Of a stretch of 10,907 nt of DNA, positions 1 through 6,882 are shown in pieces. Source of the DNA: Pseudomonas sp. (GTDB lineage Bacteria; Pseudomonadota; Gammaproteobacteria; Pseudomonadales; Pseudomonadaceae); NCBI GenBank assembly GCA_003525045.1, contig DQGF01000599.1:21778-32684 (forward strand), read 5' to 3'. Numbering within the stretch: position 1 is the stretch's first letter; the number at the start of each line of letters is the position of its first letter. Made by a program: the position numbers and the translations under genes. The notes under the pieces were generated by a model. It was not told the DNA's origin and ran no database searches. It saw only the letters and a list, made by a program, of their open reading frames with translations.

Positions 1-687
1 CGCGGCTGGGGCGGGTTGGCGCGGTATGCGGCGCGGGAGTTTGGCGCGAAGGTGTTCGGGATTACGCTTAGTAAAGAGCAGTTGGCCCTGGCCCGTGAGC
101 GAGTCAGCGCCGAAGGCCTGGACGATCTGGTCGAATTGCAGCTGCTGGACTATCGCGATTTACCTCAGGACGGGCGCTTCGACAAAGTGGTCAGCGTTGG
201 CATGTTCGAGCACGTCGGTCACGCCAACCTGACCCAGTACTGCAAAACCTTGTTCGGCGCGGTGAAGGAGGGCGGCCTGGTGATGAACCACGGGATCACC
301 GCCAAGCACACCGATGGCCGTCCGGTAGGACGCGGTGCCGGGGATTTCATTGAGAAGTACGTGTTCCCCAACGGTGAGCTGCCGCACTTGTCGATGATTT
401 CTGCCGAGATCAGCGAAGCAGGACTGGAGATCGTCGATGTCGAGAGTTTGCGCCTGCATTACGCGCGTACCCTCGACCATTGGAGCGAGCGTCTCGAAGA
501 TAATCTGGAGGCCGCTGGCAAATTGGTGCCTGAGCAGGCATTGCGAATCTGGCGGCTGTACCTGGCAGGATGCGCCTACGCCTTTGCCAGGGGCTGGATC
601 AACTTGCACCAGATCCTGGCGGTGAAAGCTCACGCCGATGGCAGCCATGAACTGCCATGGACCCGCGATGATATCTACAATCCCTAG
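1..687 (+). CDS. Cyclopropane-fatty-acyl-phospholipid synthase family SAM methyltransferase (C-terminal part, runs off left edge)
   Basis: The reading frame is open from base 1, so the gene is cut by the window edge; about 228 residues remain of a family that is usually near 390-420 residues. A TTG at base 16 is not a real start, because the SAM-binding glycine motif ([10 protein letters not shown]) begins before it. Visible landmarks in order are motif I at residues 2-11, MFEHVGH around residue 70 (its Glu matches the conserved active-site Glu of CFA synthases), NHGI near residue 96, and LAGCAYAF around residue 191, which aligns with the conserved C-terminal Cys region of E. coli Cfa. Family members use S-adenosylmethionine to methylenate unsaturated acyl chains of membrane phospholipids; paralogues of this kind in pseudomonads are often of untested substrate. 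The codon for the usual Cys of the GCGWGG motif reads Arg here. Its TAG stop overlaps the TAG stop of the convergent cardiolipin synthase gene. Confidence 0.88.
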   Translation, partial: RGWGGLARYAAREFGAKVFGITLSKEQLALARERVSAEGLDDLVELQLLDYRDLPQDGRFDKVVSVGMFEHVGHANLTQYCKTLFGAVKEGGLVMNHGITAKHTDGRPVGRGAGDFIEKYVFPNGELPHLSMISAEISEAGLEIVDVESLRLHYARTLDHWSERLEDNLEAAGKLVPEQALRIWRLYLAGCAYAFARGWINLHQILAVKAHADGSHELPWTRDDIYNP

Positions 688-2123
688 AGAATCGGAGAAA
701 TAAGCCGGGCGATCCGCATGCCGATCTGTTGCAGGCGGTGGGTCTCCCGGCTTTCTTCTTTGGCGATTTCGTGGGCTTGGGCGAAGTCATCGTTGAGCAT
801 CTGCTCCACTTCGGCGGCAAACGCACTGTCGACTGTCAGCAGCATCACTTCAAAATTCAGCCGGAATGAACGGTTATCCATATTCGCACTGCCAATGGCG
901 CTGATTTCATTGTCGATCAGCACCACTTTCTGATGCAGGAAGCCGGGCTCGTAGCGGAACATCCGCACACCGGCGCGCACCGCTTCGAAGGCATAAAGGC
1001 TGGAGGCGGCGTAGACGATCCGATGATCCGGCCGTGATGGCAGCAGAATCCGTACATCCACCCCGCGCAGCACTGCGAGTCGCAATGCGGCGAACACCGC
1101 TTCGTCAGGAATGAAATAGGGACTGGTGATCCAGATTCGTTCCGTCGCCGCGTGGATAGCTTCAACGAAGAATAACGAACAGGTCTCGTAGGAATCCGCC
1201 GGACCGCTTGCAAGCAACTGACAGAGCACGCCGTCGTCGGGATAAACGTCCGGCAGGATCAGCGGAGGCAGGGAACGGGCAGCCCAGAACCAGTCTTCAG
1301 CAAAGGATTCCTGCATGCATGCCACCACCGGCCCGCGTACTTTCACGTGAGTATCGCGCCACGGCGCCAAGGGTGGTGTCTCGCCCATGTATTCATCACC
1401 GACGTTGTGCCCGCCGACGAAGCCTAGAATCCCGTCGACTACCACGATCTTGCGGTGGTTGCGGAAATTGACCTGGAAGCGGTTGAGCCAGCCGCTGCGG
1501 GTCGCGAATGCTTTAACCTCGACGCCAGCGTCGCGTAACGGCTGTACGTAACTGTGAGGCAAGGAGTGGCTGCCAATGCGGTCGTACAACAAATAGACAG
1601 CCACGCCTTCGGCGGCTTTCTTCAGCAACAAGGTTTGCAGACGTCGGCCAAGGCGGTCGTCATGGATGATGAAAAACTGAATCAGCACGGCTTCCTTTGC
1701 CTGGCTGATGGCTTCAAAAATCGCGTCGAAGGTGACGTGGCCGTTGATCAGCAGGTGCACTTCATTGTTCGCCAGGCACGGCATGCGTCCCAGCTTTGGC
1801 ATCGCCCTCAGTGACGCGTAAGCGCTGGAGGCGCGTGCGGTCAGCGCCTCTTCTACCCAGGGTCGCCAGTTCATTTCGGCGATGGCTTTGCGCATTTCCT
1901 CGTTCGCCTGGCGCCGGGCTTTGATGTAGCCATCGAAGGTACTGCGGCCGAAGACCAGGTACGGGATGAGCGTCAGATAGGGAATGAACAGCAACGACAG
2001 GGCCCAGGCGATCGAGCCCTGAGCGGTCCGAACGGTCAATACGGCATGGATGGCGGCGATCATGCCTAACGAGTGCAGAAGGGCGATCAGATAACCGAAA
2101 ACATGCGGTCCAAAATATTCCAT
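684..2123 (-). CDS. clsA: Cardiolipin synthase A (phospholipase D superfamily)
   Basis: 479 residues, the normal length of ClsA. Two hydrophobic membrane segments lie near residues 8-30 and 37-58, followed by two phospholipase D HKD motifs: HRKIVVVD at H223, K225, D230 and HQKVVLID at H397, K399, D404, the second followed by [10 protein letters not shown]. This layout is that of bacterial cardiolipin synthases, which condense two phosphatidylglycerol molecules into cardiolipin and glycerol at the inner membrane. The ATG is preceded by an AAGG ribosome-binding site about seven bases upstream, and the N-terminal membrane segments start straight after it. The gene converges on the methyltransferase gene and shares the four bases CTAG as stop codons, so there is no room for a conventional terminator between them. 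It diverges from the DUF3617 gene across about 130 bp that must contain both promoters; I saw no convincing promoter hexamers there. The ClsA assignment over other PLD-type synthases rests on length and the two N-terminal helices. Confidence 0.92.
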   Translation of the reverse strand: MEYFGPHVFGYLIALLHSLGMIAAIHAVLTVRTAQGSIAWALSLLFIPYLTLIPYLVFGRSTFDGYIKARRQANEEMRKAIAEMNWRPWVEEALTARASSAYASLRAMPKLGRMPCLANNEVHLLINGHVTFDAIFEAISQAKEAVLIQFFIIHDDRLGRRLQTLLLKKAAEGVAVYLLYDRIGSHSLPHSYVQPLRDAGVEVKAFATRSGWLNRFQVNFRNHRKIVVVDGILGFVGGHNVGDEYMGETPPLAPWRDTHVKVRGPVVACMQESFAEDWFWAARSLPPLILPDVYPDDGVLCQLLASGPADSYETCSLFFVEAIHAATERIWITSPYFIPDEAVFAALRLAVLRGVDVRILLPSRPDHRIVYAASSLYAFEAVRAGVRMFRYEPGFLHQKVVLIDNEISAIGSANMDNRSFRLNFEVMLLTVDSAFAAEVEQMLNDDFAQAHEIAKEESRETHRLQQIGMRIARLISPIL

Positions 2124-2255
2124 GGGGCAGCCTTGCTCCTGAAGATTTCAATGCTTAACAGACCATGTTCCGTGCAGAATGTCGCTAATTAATTGGTCCA
2201 TGAACCGAAGCCCGTGGCTGACGTCTAACGGCCACTACTGATCAGGAGTTACTCG

Positions 2256-2777
2256 ATGAATGTTCGTCTGCTGGGTTTGGCCGTGGCTTTTGGTTTAGCG
2301 CTTCCTGTGGCCGCTCAGGCGCAGATGCTGCAGCCGGGTTTGTGGGAATTAACCTCGAGCAACATGAAAGTCGATAACCAGAACTTACCCGATCTGCAAT
2401 TGATCCTTGGGCAGATACAAAGCCAGATCACCCCTGAACAGCGCGCACAACTGGAGAAGCAGGGCATTTCCATGGGCGGAAAAGGGATTCGGGCTTGCTT
2501 GACGCCTGAGCAGGTGAAGACAGACAACATCCCGCTGACGGATCCGCAATCGGGCTGCAAACAGGAAATCACCGAACGTACGGGCAACCAGTGGAAATTC
2601 CGCTTCAGCTGTCCGAAAGCGCAAGGTGCGGGCGTTGCCACATTCCTCAGTGATCGTGAGTTCACCACCAAGGTCAACGGCACTTTCAACGCTACCGGTA
2701 TTCAGCAGAACGGTAGTCTCGATACCCGCGCCGTGTGGTTGGGGCAGGATTGCGGGACTGTTAAGCCCAGAGCCTAA
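2256..2777 (+). CDS. Secreted DUF3617-type protein
   Basis: 173 residues with a clear Sec signal peptide (MNVRLLGLAVAFGLALPVAAQA, probable cleavage after AQA near residue 22). The mature part begins with MLQPGLWELTSS, the 'pGlWe' opening typical of DUF3617 proteins, and has conserved-looking cysteines in IRACLTPEQ, SGCKQEI, FSCPKA and GQDCG, four in all, compatible with two disulfides in the periplasm. The start is supported by an AGGAG ribosome-binding site about eight bases upstream. The family has no established function that I can name. The gene stands alone, divergent from clsA, and is followed within about 10 bases by a REP-like palindrome that could end its transcript. Its composition resembles that of its neighbours and nothing links it to the zinc cluster downstream. 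Confidence 0.82.
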   Translation: MNVRLLGLAVAFGLALPVAAQAQMLQPGLWELTSSNMKVDNQNLPDLQLILGQIQSQITPEQRAQLEKQGISMGGKGIRACLTPEQVKTDNIPLTDPQSGCKQEITERTGNQWKFRFSCPKAQGAGVATFLSDREFTTKVNGTFNATGIQQNGSLDTRAVWLGQDCGTVKPRA

Positions 2778-2783
2778 AAGTTT

Positions 2784-2832
2784 CGCGAGCAGGCTCGCTC
2801 CCACAGGGATCGTGTGGGAGAGTCTGCTCGCG
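2784..2832. repeat. REP-like inverted repeat (pseudomonad type)
   Basis: Two near-complementary arms, 2784-2805 (CGCGAGCAGGCTCGCTCCCA then CA) and 2813-2832 (TGTGGGAGAGTCTGCTCGCG), flank a seven-base loop. The GTGGGAG...GCTCGCG core is the sort of highly repeated extragenic palindrome found hundreds of times in P. fluorescens-group genomes. It lies between the stop of the DUF3617 gene and the stop of the thrS remnant coming from the other side, so it may act as a bidirectional transcript end or mRNA stabiliser. It lacks a T-tract of the classical intrinsic terminator. Confidence 0.75.
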
Positions 2833-2843
2833 GTGGCATTCGC

Positions 2844-3155
2844 TCAAGCTCTCCCAAGCCCTGTTGATCTGAACCATTCACATACCGCCTCGACCGCCAT
2901 CCTGCCGAAATCCTCCCCGGTGCGGCTGCGCACACTGACAAACCCGCCTTGCTTTTCTTTCTCGCCGATCACCACCAGATATGGCACGTGCTGACTGTGC
3001 TCGCGAATCTTGTGGCGTACCTTCTCGTTGCGCAGATCCGCGCTGGCACGCACGCCACTTCGGCGCAATGCTTCGGTCACCGACTGGGCATAATGCAATT
3101 GGCGATCATCCATGCTCACAACGATCACATGGGGCGGTGCCCGCCAATTTTCCAA
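2844..3155 (-). pseudogene. Remnant of a threonyl-tRNA synthetase paralogue (C-terminal anticodon-binding domain only)
   Basis: The last ~100 codons read PPHVIVVSMDDRQ, then SADLRNEKVRHKIREH, then VPYLVVIGEKE, then a VRSRTGEDFG segment and a TGA stop at 2844-2846. This is the anticodon-binding domain that ends ThrRS (E. coli: ADLRNEKIGFKIREH...VPYMLV). The aminoacylation core and editing domains, more than 500 residues, are missing. Homology begins abruptly at about base 3155; upstream the frame runs through unrelated sequence antisense to no gene but overlapping the carbonic anhydrase remnant in another frame, with only a GTG at 3296 as a possible start. In zinc-starvation clusters of Pseudomonas, a second Zur-controlled thrS occurs as a backup to the zinc-containing enzyme (recalled knowledge). 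I infer this is what remains of such a gene. A short free-standing anticodon-domain protein is possible but unlikely, because no start or ribosome-binding site sits near 3155. Confidence 0.8.
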
Positions 3156-3157
3156 AT

Positions 3158-3205
3158 CCTGTTGGCTTTCTCCAGCCAGGCATTGCGAAGCAGCACGCTG
3201 CCCAT
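3158..3205 (-). pseudogene. Possible 5' remnant of a dihydroorotase-like gene (pyrC/pyrQ paralogue)
   Basis: Three bases after the carbonic anhydrase stop there is an ATG opening MGSVLLRNAWLEKANR, after which the frame enters the thrS remnant in the wrong phase and soon stops. The 'xxLLIRNARLV' pattern is the common N-terminal strand of dihydroorotases and related amidohydrolases. In P. aeruginosa the gene downstream of the carbonic anhydrase of this cluster is, as I recall, a Zur-controlled dihydroorotase, so position and sequence agree. Only about 16 codons support this, so the identification is tentative; a chance reading frame cannot be excluded. Confidence 0.35.
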
Positions 3206-3207
3206 GC

Positions 3208-3485
3208 TCAGAACTCGTTCTGCAAACCTTTGTAGCCCCGCACCAGATCGACGTTGGTACGCGCCACGTCCTCGGAAAACTCCGAGGCGCTGACACTTAC
3301 CGGCGGGAACTGCGACAGGTCGGTGGCGGGGCCGATGCGGGTGGTGGAGGGCACATAGAAGTGTTCGGACAAGTCGCGCCCACGTTCTCGCCGATCACTA
3401 CTTTGCCGCAAATAATCGCGGTTTTATCAACGTAGGCAGATTTCGCGATCAGCGGTAAATCACCCGAAGGGTTCTTTCGGATCAT
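3208..3485 (-). pseudogene. Gamma-class carbonic anhydrase-like gene, internally deleted and frameshifted
   Basis: The 5' part starts at ATG 3485 and reads MIRKNPSGDLPLIAKSAYVD, then KTAIICGKVVIGENV, the first turns of a left-handed beta-helix (hexapeptide repeats) of gamma-carbonic anhydrases. At about base 3380 the sequence jumps to the family's C-terminal end in a different frame (RDL.EHFYVPSTTRIGPATD, then FPPVSVSASEFSEDVARTN, ending GYKGLQNEF, TGA at 3208-3210). Roughly 90 residues in the middle are missing compared with a ~180-residue relative, and these would carry the His metal ligands, so no active enzyme can be made. In the 5' frame translation continues into proline-rich out-of-frame sequence to a TAA at 3297. 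The ATG overlaps the znuA stop as ATGA, which shows the intact gene was translationally coupled to znuA. The family hydrates carbon dioxide; in this context it served, by inference, as a zinc-shortage backup. Confidence 0.85.
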
Positions 3486-4357
3486 GGCTTGCTCAACGCG
3501 TTGTACAGCGTATTGAGGTTGTTTTCGAACAGCCCGGCGAAGGTGCTTGCCGGACCGGTTGCCGCGAGCGCATCGGAGTACAACGTACCGCCGATATGTG
3601 CGCCGCTTTCATCGGCAATCTGCTTGAGTAGACGAGCGTCTTTGATGTTTTCCATGAACACCGCTTTGACTTTGGCCTGGCGAATCTGGGTGATCAGCGC
3701 AGCGACTTCGGCGGCCGAAGGTTCGCGCTCGGTGGACAGGCCTTGAGGCGCCATGAAATCGATGCCATAGGCCTGACCGAGATAACCGAAGGCGTCATGG
3801 GACGTCACGATCTTGCGGTTACCCGGCGGCAATGAACCGAGCTTGGCCTTGGCTTCGGCGAGCAGGGTGTAGATCTGTTTCAGGTAGGCCTGACTGTTGC
3901 GTTCGTAGTCGGCCTTGTTCGCCGGGTCGGCGGCGATAAGCGCCTTGGCGATGTTGCTGATATACAGCTCGGTGTTCGCCAGGTTGTGCCAGGCGTGTGG
4001 GTCGGGAACGGTCTCGCCGTCTTCGTCCAGGGAGCGCGGAATGACACCGTGGCTTGCGCTGATCACCGGAGTTTTGGTTTCGGTACTGGTCACCAGGCGA
4101 TCCAGCCATGGCTCGAAACCCAAACCATTTTTGATAATCAGCTTGGCTTTGAGCAACGCCTTGGCGTCGTCCGGCGTCGGCTCGTAGGTGTGGGCATCCG
4201 CGTCGGGGCCGACCATGTTAGTGATTTGGATGTGGTCGCTGCCGACCTGATGGGTCATGTCGGCGAGGATGCTGAAGCTGGTGACCACTTGAAGTTTTTC
4301 CGCAGCCGACAGCGACATCGACAGCATCAAACTGAACAGCACGAGTAAAGCGCGCAT
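3482..4357 (-). CDS. znuA: ZnuA-like zinc ABC transporter periplasmic binding protein (cluster A-I)
   Basis: 291 residues. A Sec signal peptide (MRALLVLFSLMLSMSLSAAE, cleavage near residue 19) precedes KLQVVTSFSILADM, the standard start of metal-binding cluster A-I solute receptors. The expected metal ligands are visible as H56 (AHTYEPTPDD), H121 (DPHAWHN), H187 (TSHDAFGY) and D262 (YSDAL). The loop between the first two ligands is short and carries no His/Asp-rich stretch like that of E. coli ZnuA, so this is a loop-less type; zinc is inferred from the Zur-controlled context, and manganese cannot be excluded from sequence alone. I chose ATG 4357 because GAGGTG lies seven bases upstream; an ATG at 4372 in the same frame overlaps the znuB stop (ATGA) and would add five residues before the signal. 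The longer open frame up to 4798 is antisense-phase sequence inside znuB. It is the receptor of the ZnuCB importer encoded just upstream. Confidence 0.93.
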   Translation of the reverse strand: MRALLVLFSLMLSMSLSAAEKLQVVTSFSILADMTHQVGSDHIQITNMVGPDADAHTYEPTPDDAKALLKAKLIIKNGLGFEPWLDRLVTSTETKTPVISASHGVIPRSLDEDGETVPDPHAWHNLANTELYISNIAKALIAADPANKADYERNSQAYLKQIYTLLAEAKAKLGSLPPGNRKIVTSHDAFGYLGQAYGIDFMAPQGLSTEREPSAAEVAALITQIRQAKVKAVFMENIKDARLLKQIADESGAHIGGTLYSDALAATGPASTFAGLFENNLNTLYNALSKP

Positions 4358-4368
4358 CGGGAAACACC

Positions 4369-5235
4369 TCATTGGGATGTGAATAAAGGCGGGCGGCGCA
4401 GCAAGCCGTGCACCGGTCCGAACACCACGGACAACAGATACAAACTGCCCGCCACCAGCACGATCGCCGGGCCGCTGGGCAGCGAGAAGTAGAACGACAA
4501 CAACAAACCGAACCACACCGAGAGGCAGCCGAGCAGCGTGGCGATGCTCATTAACGTTGGCAAGCGGCGACTCCAGAAGCGGGATGCGGCGGCGGGTAAC
4601 ATCATCAAACCGACCACCATCAACGCGCCAATGGCCTGGAAGCCGATCACCAGATTCAGCACCACCAGGGTCAGGAATACGCCGTGTGCCAAGGGACCGA
4701 GACGGCTGACGGTTTGCAGGAAGAGGGGATCGAGGGTATCCAGCAACAACGGTTTGTAGATGAGTGCCATGGCAATCAGGCTGAAGCCGGAGACCCACAA
4801 CATGCCGGTCAGCGTCGGGCCATCGACTGCCAGCGCCGAGCCGAACAACAGATGAAGCAGGTCAAGACGTTTGCCGGCGATGCCGAGGATCAGCACGCCG
4901 CTCGCGAGGGAGATCGGGTAGATCGCGGCGAGGCTGGCGTCTTCCCGCAGGCCGGTACGACGGGTGATCCATGCGGCGAGTCCGGCCATACCGAGGCCGG
5001 CGCCGAGGCCGCCGATGGTGAGCGCGGGGAGACTCAACCCGGCGAACCAGAAGCCCAATGCGGCGCCCGGCAGGATGCCGTGAGCCACCGCGTCACCGAT
5101 CAGACTCATGCGTCGCAGGATCAGAAACACGCCCAGTGGTGCTGTGGCGCACGCCAGGACTAGTCCACCGAGAAGTGCTCGGCGCATGAACACGTACTCG
5201 TGGAACGGTTGCCAAAGATGGGCGGCAGCGAGCAT
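4369..5235 (-). CDS. znuB: ZnuB-like zinc ABC transporter permease (ABC-3 family)
   Basis: 288 residues, almost wholly hydrophobic with about eight to nine predicted membrane helices, from AGLVLACATAPLGVFLILRR-like segments near residues 20-45 to a final helix near 255-275. The stretch MSLIGDAVAHGILPGAALGF (about residues 43-62) is the hallmark 'S.i.da.sHa.lpG' segment of ABC-3 metal permeases. The protein forms the inner-membrane channel of a zinc importer with ZnuC as ATPase and ZnuA as receptor. Its ATG shares one base with the znuC stop (TGATG) and its TGA lies next to the znuA start region, so the three genes are translationally linked. Pseudomonads normally carry a separate main znuA-zur-znuC-znuB locus, so this set is probably a second, paralogous system; that is an inference because the rest of the genome is not visible. 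Confidence 0.93.
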   Translation of the reverse strand: MLAAAHLWQPFHEYVFMRRALLGGLVLACATAPLGVFLILRRMSLIGDAVAHGILPGAALGFWFAGLSLPALTIGGLGAGLGMAGLAAWITRRTGLREDASLAAIYPISLASGVLILGIAGKRLDLLHLLFGSALAVDGPTLTGMLWVSGFSLIAMALIYKPLLLDTLDPLFLQTVSRLGPLAHGVFLTLVVLNLVIGFQAIGALMVVGLMMLPAAASRFWSRRLPTLMSIATLLGCLSVWFGLLLSFYFSLPSGPAIVLVAGSLYLLSVVFGPVHGLLRRPPLFTSQ

Positions 5236-5903
5236 CAGGCCACCTGCGTTTGCAGTTGTTGATGAATCAGGTCAACGCTTCGCCCGAGGATGCAGCCAGT
5301 GCTTTTGATCAGCAGGGTTTGTGGAGTGTGTTGGCGAACGGCGGCGAGGTCATGACACACGACCACTAAAGTCCGGCCTTCGGCATGCCACGCGTGAATG
5401 TGTTTCCAAAGCAGCGCCTGGCCGAGTTCGTCGAGCGCAGCGTGGGGTTCATCGAGCAACAGCAACGGCGCTTGCGCAAGGCTTAAACGAGCGAGCAGGG
5501 CGCGCTGCAATTCACCGCCGGACAGGGCCATCAAGGGACGCTGTTCCAAACCGGCGAGGCACCAATCGTCGAGGGCTGCTGTGAGGCGTTGGTTGCGTAT
5601 CTCTGGAGATTGCTTGCTGCCCCAGAAGCCGGCGGCGACTAACTCTTGCAAGCTGATGGGGAATTGGCGATCCAGGTGTTGTTGTTGGGGGAGGAATGAG
5701 AGAGAGCCCTTGCGTGGAACATCCAGCATAACTTTTCCCGTCAATGGCTTTTGCAGGCCCGCGATGACTTTCAGCAGGCTGCTTTTACCGGAACCGTTGG
5801 CTCCAATGACGGCGGTCAGACTTCCCTTGGCGAGCTCGAATTCCACGGGTGGAGTCAGTGGTTGGCCGGGTGCGCCCCAACGCAAGGCTTGGCAATGGAT
5901 CAT
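5235..5903 (-). CDS. znuC: ZnuC-like zinc ABC transporter ATP-binding protein
   Basis: 222 residues with all ABC ATPase motifs: Walker A GANGSGKS at 34-41, Q-loop FLPQQ near 70-74, signature LSGGELQR at 127-134, Walker B LLLLDEP at 147-153 and the switch His184 in VVCHDL. It powers the ZnuB permease encoded immediately downstream. It is shorter than E. coli ZnuC (about 250 residues), ending soon after the core domain without the usual His-containing C-terminal tail. The ATG overlaps the folE2 stop as ATGA and the TGA overlaps the znuB start, so it is read on the same mRNA as folE2, and by inference is repressed by Zur at the box upstream of folE2. Confidence 0.93.
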   Translation of the reverse strand: MIHCQALRWGAPGQPLTPPVEFELAKGSLTAVIGANGSGKSSLLKVIAGLQKPLTGKVMLDVPRKGSLSFLPQQQHLDRQFPISLQELVAAGFWGSKQSPEIRNQRLTAALDDWCLAGLEQRPLMALSGGELQRALLARLSLAQAPLLLLDEPHAALDELGQALLWKHIHAWHAEGRTLVVVCHDLAAVRQHTPQTLLIKSTGCILGRSVDLIHQQLQTQVA

Positions 5904-6796
5904 GCGGCCTCCCAGTTCCAGAGACTTTCGGCGACTGCGTCGTGTGCGTGAAGGCTTTCGGCGTGGATGACGCGGATGTGGAAGGCGCTGATGCCTGGGG
6001 AACGCTTCAACGCCAGGTTCAAGCGTCGGGCGGCGTCTTCGCAGAACATCAGGTTCTGACCGTTGGCCAAGGCGAAGGCTTGTTCGTCGGCGCGTTTTAC
6101 AGCGGTTTGTACGGCAGTACCGAGGGCCGCTTCGGCATCATTGATGATCGCGATCAGCGGGAGGTCATCCAGATAGGCATCCAGGCGAAGGCGCAATTTC
6201 GCATTGCTTCGTTGGCTGTGAGGCGTCGCGACGATGCCTTTTGTAGAACCGAGCCAGACCAAAACATCGGAGTGTTGTAGTGACTTGTTCGCAAAGTCAC
6301 CGACGAATTGCTGCTGAATCAACTGCCGGGAAAGTGCTGCTGAACAAGGGCAGGTTGAGGAGTAAGGAACGTCGATTTTTAGTTCCACGTGGAACATTGC
6401 GTTTTTCAATCGCGCTTCGATGCTGACTGGATAGGTTTTCCAGCCGGACAATGGACTGATTAGCGCAGGTCTTTTGAGCAGCAGATCGGTGTGAATTTTT
6501 AAGTAAGCGCTGTTGGATAATCCTTCGTGACTATCGAGAAAACTTTGCAAGACTCGTCGCAACAAACCAGGCGTCAGGTTTTCCTGCTCAAGTATTTCCA
6601 GCGCCAGGTATAGCCGCGACATATGTATGCCGCGCGCTTCTCCATCGTCGAGGCTCACGCCTGCGTCGGCCTTTGCACTCAGTCGTTGGCTATCGAATAA
6701 AACAGGAAGAGCAATGCCGCACATGCCCACCCACTCCAGTGGCAGGGCTTGGCGTGAGGCCTGCGCGGCAATATCCGGCAGAGTCAGCGCATTCAT
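5900..6796 (-). CDS. folE2: GTP cyclohydrolase IB (FolE2), zinc-independent
   Basis: 298 residues from the chosen start. FolE2 converts GTP to 7,8-dihydroneopterin triphosphate, the first step of folate synthesis, and can work with metals other than zinc, so it replaces zinc-dependent FolE in zinc shortage (established for the family). Family motifs are the catalytic Cys region STCPCSAALSRQ (C149, C151), the PHSQRS box (H193), the FCEDAARRL segment (E253) and HAESLHAHDA (H281, H283, H285). Two ATGs compete: 6808 (MDLLMNALTL...) and 6796 (MNALTLPDIA...). I prefer 6796 because MNxLTLPDIA resembles pseudomonad FolE2 N-termini and a weak GGA lies seven bases upstream, whereas 6808 has no purine-rich site. 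It is the first gene of the folE2-znuCBA operon and lies directly behind Zur box 1. Confidence 0.93.
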   Translation of the reverse strand: MNALTLPDIAAQASRQALPLEWVGMCGIALPVLFDSQRLSAKADAGVSLDDGEARGIHMSRLYLALEILEQENLTPGLLRRVLQSFLDSHEGLSNSAYLKIHTDLLLKRPALISPLSGWKTYPVSIEARLKNAMFHVELKIDVPYSSTCPCSAALSRQLIQQQFVGDFANKSLQHSDVLVWLGSTKGIVATPHSQRSNAKLRLRLDAYLDDLPLIAIINDAEAALGTAVQTAVKRADEQAFALANGQNLMFCEDAARRLNLALKRSPGISAFHIRVIHAESLHAHDAVAESLWNWEAA

Positions 6797-6827
6797 GAGT
6801 AGGTCCATCGTGGAAGTTAATTTGGTA

Positions 6828-6842
6828 TGTTATATTATAACA
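6828..6842. promoter_or_regulatory. Zur box 1, divergent folE2 / amidase promoter
   Basis: TGTTATATTATAACA is a perfect 7+1+7 palindrome matching the core of the gammaproteobacterial Zur consensus (GAAATGTTATANTATAACAT...). It lies 32 bases before the chosen folE2 ATG and about 40 bases before the amidase ATG and covers AT-rich -10-like sequence, so one bound Zur dimer pair could repress both directions when zinc is plentiful. The same 13-base core recurs at 8532-8544. Confidence 0.9.
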
Positions 6843-6882
6843 GTAAAATCGACGATGCCTTTTTCGTGAGCATTCTTTCATC

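Noticed and set aside
2784..2832. Classical intrinsic terminator after the DUF3617 gene
   Set aside because: The stem is long and GC-rich but no T-run follows on either strand, and the sequence is better explained as a REP element.
2844..3296. A 150-codon frame as an intact small gene
   Set aside because: Only the last ~100 codons match ThrRS; the first part is the carbonic anhydrase remnant read in the wrong frame, and the start is a GTG without a ribosome-binding site.
4358..4798. N-terminal extension of about 147 residues on ZnuA
   Set aside because: The extension is out-of-frame reading of znuB; the signal peptide and GAGGTG ribosome-binding site place the start at 4357.
4684..5163. A 159-codon plus-strand frame
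   Set aside because: It is antisense to znuB, is charged and repetitive in the way of a shadow frame, and has no recognisable domain.
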